Positions 20,387-21,287 of a DNA stretch of 21,287 nucleotides are shown here, piece after piece. The notes under the pieces are model-generated. The model searched no databases. It saw only the letters and a program-made list of their open reading frames with translations, and was not told the DNA's origin. Position numbers and translations under genes: made by a program. Origin of the DNA: DASUFH01 sp036274645 (GTDB lineage: Bacteria; Acidobacteriota; Terriglobia; 20CM-2-55-15); NCBI GenBank assembly GCA_036274645.1, contig DASUFH010000110.1:1-21287 (forward strand). Reading direction: 5' to 3'. Position 1 is the first letter of the stretch. The number at the start of each line of letters is the position of its first letter.

Positions 20387-21287
20387 TCAGATCACCGTGC
20401 CATCCGGTATAACGCCGTTTTTCGGGATCATCACGACGCCGTCCCGGATGTAATACCCCTCGCCGTCATGGTGCTGAACGCCTGCCTCGTTAAGAATGCG
20501 GACGTTTGCGCCGATGCGCGCGTTCTTGTCGACGATCGCGTGGCGCAGCACGGAACCGGGCCCCACGCCGATATCGGGAATGCCCTGCCGCCGGTTCAGC
20601 GCGTGTTCTTCCTCGTCCTCGTAGTAATCGGCGCCCATCAGCAGCGTCTGATCCACGGTGACGTTCCCGGCCACCACGGCGCGGATACCCACGATGGAAC
20701 TTGCGATCTCGGCGTCTTTCAACAGCGCGCCCTCCGCAACAATCGAATCGCGCACCTCGCAACGCTCCATTCGCGTCGGCGGTAAAAAGCGCGCATGCGT
20801 GTAAATCGGCGCTTTCATGTCGTGAAAGTCAAAATGCGGCTTGCTGCTCGTCAGGTCGATGTTCGCCCGATAAAACGCCCCGGCCGTTCCAAGGTCTTCC
20901 CAGTAACCGTCAAACGGAAAACCATACACCGCATGCGACTCGATCGCCCGCGGAATCACCTGATGTCCGAAATCGATCATGGCCGGATCCCTGAGCAGTT
21001 CCTCGAGCGCAGCGCGCTTGAACACATAGATGCCCATCGACGCCAGGTATGGACGCTCGGCCGCCTGGGCCTTCGACAGGCCGAAGCGTTCGGTGTCGCA
21101 GCGCATTTCCCTCAGCAGATCGCCCTTCGGCTTTTCGCGAAACTGCACAATACGGCCGTCGTCCGCCAGCTTCATCAGTCCGAACTCGGACGCCTGATCC
21201 TCACTCCGGGGAATCACGGCCACGGTCACGTCGGCGTTGCGCTTCCCATGTTCCTCGAGGAGCGCCTGGAAGTTCATGCGATAGAGC
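20387..21287 (-). CDS. glgC: Glucose-1-phosphate adenylyltransferase (ADP-glucose pyrophosphorylase), 5' part missing
   Basis: GlgC makes ADP-glucose from glucose 1-phosphate and ATP, the committed step of bacterial glycogen synthesis. About 300 C-terminal residues are present. The frame continues past the window edge (LYR before MNFQALLEEH), so the Met at 21277 is internal. The nucleotidyltransferase part shows FREKPKG, the SMGIYVF motif and DFGHQVIPRAI, followed by FDGYWEDLGTAGAFYRANI. The left-handed beta-helix C-terminal domain carries hexapeptide repeats (VRDSIVAEGALLKDAEIASSIVGIRAVV). The C-terminus PDGTVI matches the cyanobacterial and plant type of the enzyme. The gene ends 112 bp from the cytochrome gene, convergent, with REP-like copy A7 between. 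Confidence 0.93.
   Translation of the reverse strand, partial: LYRMNFQALLEEHGKRNADVTVAVIPRSEDQASEFGLMKLADDGRIVQFREKPKGDLLREMRCDTERFGLSKAQAAERPYLASMGIYVFKRAALEELLRDPAMIDFGHQVIPRAIESHAVYGFPFDGYWEDLGTAGAFYRANIDLTSSKPHFDFHDMKAPIYTHARFLPPTRMERCEVRDSIVAEGALLKDAEIASSIVGIRAVVAGNVTVDQTLLMGADYYEDEEEHALNRRQGIPDIGVGPGSVLRHAIVDKNARIGANVRILNEAGVQHHDGEGYYIRDGVVMIPKNGVIPDGTVI

Overview
This 21.3 kb GC-rich window is very probably chromosomal DNA of an acidobacterium (Acidobacteriota). The strongest pointers are a secreted VWFA-type protein of the kind usually annotated as 'VWFA-related Acidobacterial domain', tandem secreted carboxypeptidase-regulatory-like proteins, a DUF4159 protein, and the gene order ispE / tRNA-Gln / prs / rplY / pth / rpsF / rpsR / rplI. 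The class cannot be fixed from the sequence alone.

Left third (1-5465, all minus strand): a long housekeeping operon reads leftward. It runs from a small unknown protein and a SAM methyltransferase, through ispE (isoprenoid precursor), tRNA-Gln(UUG), prs (PRPP synthase), rplY/ctc (bL25), pth (peptidyl-tRNA hydrolase), rpsF, rpsR and rplI, and ends at a strong intrinsic terminator at 54-95. Overlaps and Shine-Dalgarno sequences inside preceding stop codons indicate translational coupling. ychF and ssb, common in this neighbourhood elsewhere, are absent.

Middle (5466-12048): three plus-strand genes for exported proteins follow. Two are tandem paralogues made of carboxypeptidase-regulatory-like beta-sandwich repeats, overlapping by ATGA. 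The third is a vWFA-family protein carrying a glycine-rich insertion of about 130 residues. Facing them is a secreted DUF4159 protein. The gaps hold a family of short palindromes (GGGCGGTC, TAT/ATA, GACCGCCC), some paired in inverted orientation like REPINs, and a 33-bp tandem repeat of four copies.

Right-middle (12043-16767): a minus-strand type IV pilus retraction cluster contains pilT, a PilU-like second ATPase and a degenerate receiver-domain protein, with a DksA/TraR zinc-finger protein upstream. Divergent from it is a methylmalonyl-CoA mutase catalytic subunit that lacks the B12 domain.

Right end (16822-21287): a DUF1801 protein with a Lys-rich N-terminal tail, a secreted protein of unknown function, and a toxin-antitoxin locus whose ParE-like toxin is truncated. 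Next come an unknown minus-strand protein, a ferritin-like diiron protein followed closely by a diheme cytochrome c lipoprotein, and the 3' part of glgC (ADP-glucose pyrophosphorylase), which runs off the window.

No unmistakable new system is present. The most interesting candidates are the REPIN-like repeats, the exported Gly-rich vWFA / beta-sandwich cluster, the pseudo-receiver in the pilT operon, and the ferritin-like/diheme cytochrome pair.
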